Origin: Bacillota bacterium | GTDB lineage: Bacteria; Bacillota; Clostridia; Lachnospirales; Bianqueaceae | Direction of reading: 5' to 3' | Length of the DNA: 7,807 nt | NCBI GenBank assembly: GCA_017474705.1 | Contig: JAFVHC010000230.1 | Coordinates: 1 to 7,807 of the forward strand | Shown here: piece by piece, positions 7,301 through 7,807 of the stretch | How the letters are laid out: every line of letters starts with the position of its first letter | Numbering within the stretch: position 1 is the first letter of the stretch | Position numbers and translations under genes: made by a program | Notes under the pieces: model-generated | Databases searched by the model: none | Told to the model about the DNA's origin: nothing | The model's input: only the letters and a program-made list of their open reading frames with translations

Positions 7301-7807
7301 AGCGGGAGATATGAGGCAGCATGCGGTGCTGCAGGAACTCCTCATCCGGGGACCAGCACATGTAGGAAGAAACTCCCTCGTGCCGGTTGGTCGCGGCGAC
7401 TTCCGTCAGGCTGGTCATCAGGATGTGCGACAACGCGTCCACCAGACCGTCACAGTTCTTGTCCATGGAACAGTATGTGATCGGCTGATCGTCCATCCCG
7501 CTCGCGCGCATACGGCAGTGCCGTACGATGGAGTTCAAGCCCACCTGCGCCGTGGTGACCAGGCGCGACGGTTCCATCAGGATGACGAAAGCGACTTCGC
7601 TGAAGAAATCCCGGTTGGCCTCATGCAGCTTCAGGTCATGGACGCTGGAGCGCGTCACGATACCGATGTGCAGATCTTCCTGTGCTTCTTCCGTAAGGAC
7701 ACCGATGTTCCAAAGCTCCGGAATGTTGGTGACCTCGAACAGGCCCTGGCTGCACCAGGTCTTCGCGTCCTCTTCGGTGTCATGCCGGCCAAGGATGATC
7801 AGGACCT
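4344..7807 (-). CDS. Large multidomain protein: degenerate SF2 helicase-like / DUF1998-like region, acidic linker, zinc ribbon and DA1-like metallopeptidase (5' partial)
   Basis: The frame is open from the window edge (first full codon 7803-7805) to TAA at 4344, at least 1153 residues; the true start and any Walker A are outside. GTG 7658 is internal, since the frame before it reads as protein (ending DLHIGI). Numbering from that codon, AFVILMEPSRLVTTAQVGL (23-41) looks like a degraded helicase motif II, with MEPS where DEAH is usual. Residues about 400-605 resemble the beta-barrel and DUF1998 end of MrfA-type helicases (GQFFTLGGKYYEM; FYIIEDSQLDIGLLEAV). A Lys-rich amphipathic stretch (639-677) and an acidic Pro/Ala/Glu linker (to about 830) follow. 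Then come CxxC (889, 892) and CxxC (911, 914), a zinc ribbon or LIM-like module. Last is a peptidase with AHEMTHIWQ (HExxH 1006-1010) and EVYEGMAKW, where Glu1036 is the likely third ligand, as in DA1. The peptidase call is firm in its motif; the helicase call is tentative. It is first of the three genes seen in the operon. Confidence 0.7.
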   Translation of the reverse strand, partial: VLIILGRHDTEEDAKTWCSQGLFEVTNIPELWNIGVLTEEAQEDLHIGIVTRSSVHDLKLHEANRDFFSEVAFVILMEPSRLVTTAQVGLNSIVRHCRMRASGMDDQPITYCSMDKNCDGLVDALSHILMTSLTEVAATNRHEGVSSYMCWSPDEEFLQHRMLPHISRYLGVGTELAFAGLKHQIPHADWYGGESFPVVDMHWISKQYYYDLLHYADKPTVQEGIDTYFHTTPNLWNAKKEDDHYMIVEDEAFNMFEIRRDFATRASGQGFVNVISSEYLLKDYMAENNGIFNTDPKAIPYIVADYAHTERNVILRLCLRMSVDAVPEEEFLRELMLVGLDTVHPTESLWHWVCTYYHGDDIEIDSEERELLVLPVRGRERRLTHETIQRKRKYSFRTGKMENTFSITDQDFIGIMLGDLQNAGYIAEDEKGEQQYLGAELKGHIFQKYLPGQFFTLGGKYYEMLRLTSDGRVLVRRAADHINGRPLYRQVRSYHLSDLRDSELMGDNVSISGLKITRQYADIRVETPAYWEMVRYNDFEKGNLVTINGVPERTYRGKQVLRVELPGDATPQVYNTLVLMLNEVFRSLFAENQDFIVAALPGEVEKPLTYSLDGVEGNCFYIIEDSQLDIGLLEAVRRNLKRIFGIVTDYLDWNAEMVEKSQNPPPEPEPDDTPIEFPQPEEGEEPPKKGIKGIISKIGGFFKKIWNAIKNFFSKIFGKLFKRKKKDAPEEGTEIPAEVPEEGAEAPVEAPVKGVETEGAPIEEASAGSADEAVADEVPAEEIPTEEVPEEEAPAEEIPADEAPAEETPAEAPEEESSMSMFSAAPGLDDIPDEAVEDVPVPEHPTDKTVIDGDLIEFEPEQVLVPGEEHTKKPYHERYYLLYGGTTVPAQLDPAATLDYLKQLGFDRNELKQAREGKNIAEMIGRTFDPNRAGAHYCDFCGCELVGNEYERLEDGRERCMSCGATALKSAAEFNALYKEVVRNLEIFYGVKNSVGVHVQMVNAKKLHKKLKKSFVPTGNSDGRVLGVAIRTGENYEILLENGAPRLQSAMTMAHEMTHIWQYLNWNRKEITQSYGKEHELEVYEGMAKWAEIQYAYLIGEPAAAKMEEMITENRDDEYGRGFIMYRKKYPLSYGVSLSGKKTPFMAKENKPL
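5373..5477 (-). repeat. Seven tandem 15-base units coding acidic pentapeptides
   Basis: Residues 728-762 of the large protein (numbered from GTG 7658) are seven pentads of the form [E]-x-P-x-[E/D]: EVPAE, EIPTE, EVPEE, EAPAE, EIPAD, EAPAE, ETPAE. The DNA period is 15 bases. Less regular Pro/Ala/Glu sequence surrounds it. This is likely a stiff, extended, charged spacer between the N-terminal region and the peptidase, and copy number probably varies between strains. Confidence 0.75.
5628..5744 (-). other. Lysine/isoleucine/phenylalanine-rich amphipathic segment within the large protein
   Basis: Residues 639-677 of the large protein contain about 16 Lys/Arg among Ile, Phe, Trp, Gly and Leu and no acidic residue, with fragments such as GIISKIGGFFKKIWNAIK and FFSKIFGKLFKRKKK. 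Charged and bulky hydrophobic residues alternate with a helical spacing, as in membrane-active peptides and in amphipathic membrane anchors. It sits between a Pro-rich stretch and the strongly acidic linker, so it may bind membrane, nucleic acid or that linker. Confidence 0.6.

Noticed and set aside
7656..7658. GTG as the start of the large gene
   Set aside because: The same frame continues open to the window edge for about 49 more codons with protein-like sequence, so the real start is outside the window.

Overview
The window reads as accessory DNA from a Gram-positive anaerobe, most likely Bacillota (Clostridia or Erysipelotrichia). The reasons are purine-rich Shine-Dalgarno sites, a GC-balanced coding region against an AT-rich intergenic stretch, and a typical Gram-positive signal peptide on the last gene. 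The lineage is an inference from style only. All four genes lie on the minus strand, so transcription runs from high to low coordinates.

Reading in the direction of transcription, the window opens inside a very large gene (7807 to 4344, 5' end missing). Its product looks like a degenerate superfamily-2 helicase-like region and a DUF1998-like region. These are followed by a lysine-rich amphipathic segment, a long acidic Pro/Ala/Glu linker with pentapeptide repeats, a four-cysteine zinc ribbon or LIM-like module, and a C-terminal HExxH metallopeptidase resembling the DA1 family. A 45 to 114 base spacer, depending on which start is used downstream, contains a perfect 12-bp hairpin that encloses both an AGGAGG site and a GTG codon. 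The second gene (4298 to 2307) encodes a membrane protein with a pore-like segment, two Rossmann/RCK-like domains and a C-terminal RyR (ryanodine receptor repeat) domain. After only 14 bases comes the third gene (2292 to 256), a bacterial homologue of the plant nuclear ion channels CASTOR/POLLUX (DMI1), again with a pore and two RCK-like domains.

The two membrane proteins share one layout: TM, pore segment with LDAG, TM, RCK, RCK. They are probably diverged paralogues that could form a two-component channel. With the helicase-like/peptidase protein they look like one transcription unit. My working inference is a signalling, stress or conflict system in which a cytoplasmic nucleic-acid-sensing or proteolytic protein is coupled to ligand-gated ion flux. 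No experiment or search supports this yet.

Below the channel operon (255 to 129) is an AT-rich intergenic region with a good extended -10 promoter, an inverted repeat overlapping its -35 box, and a leader hairpin that touches the ribosome binding site. It drives the start of a separate secreted-protein gene that runs off the window at base 1. I saw no tRNA, rRNA, CRISPR array, insertion sequence or attachment site.
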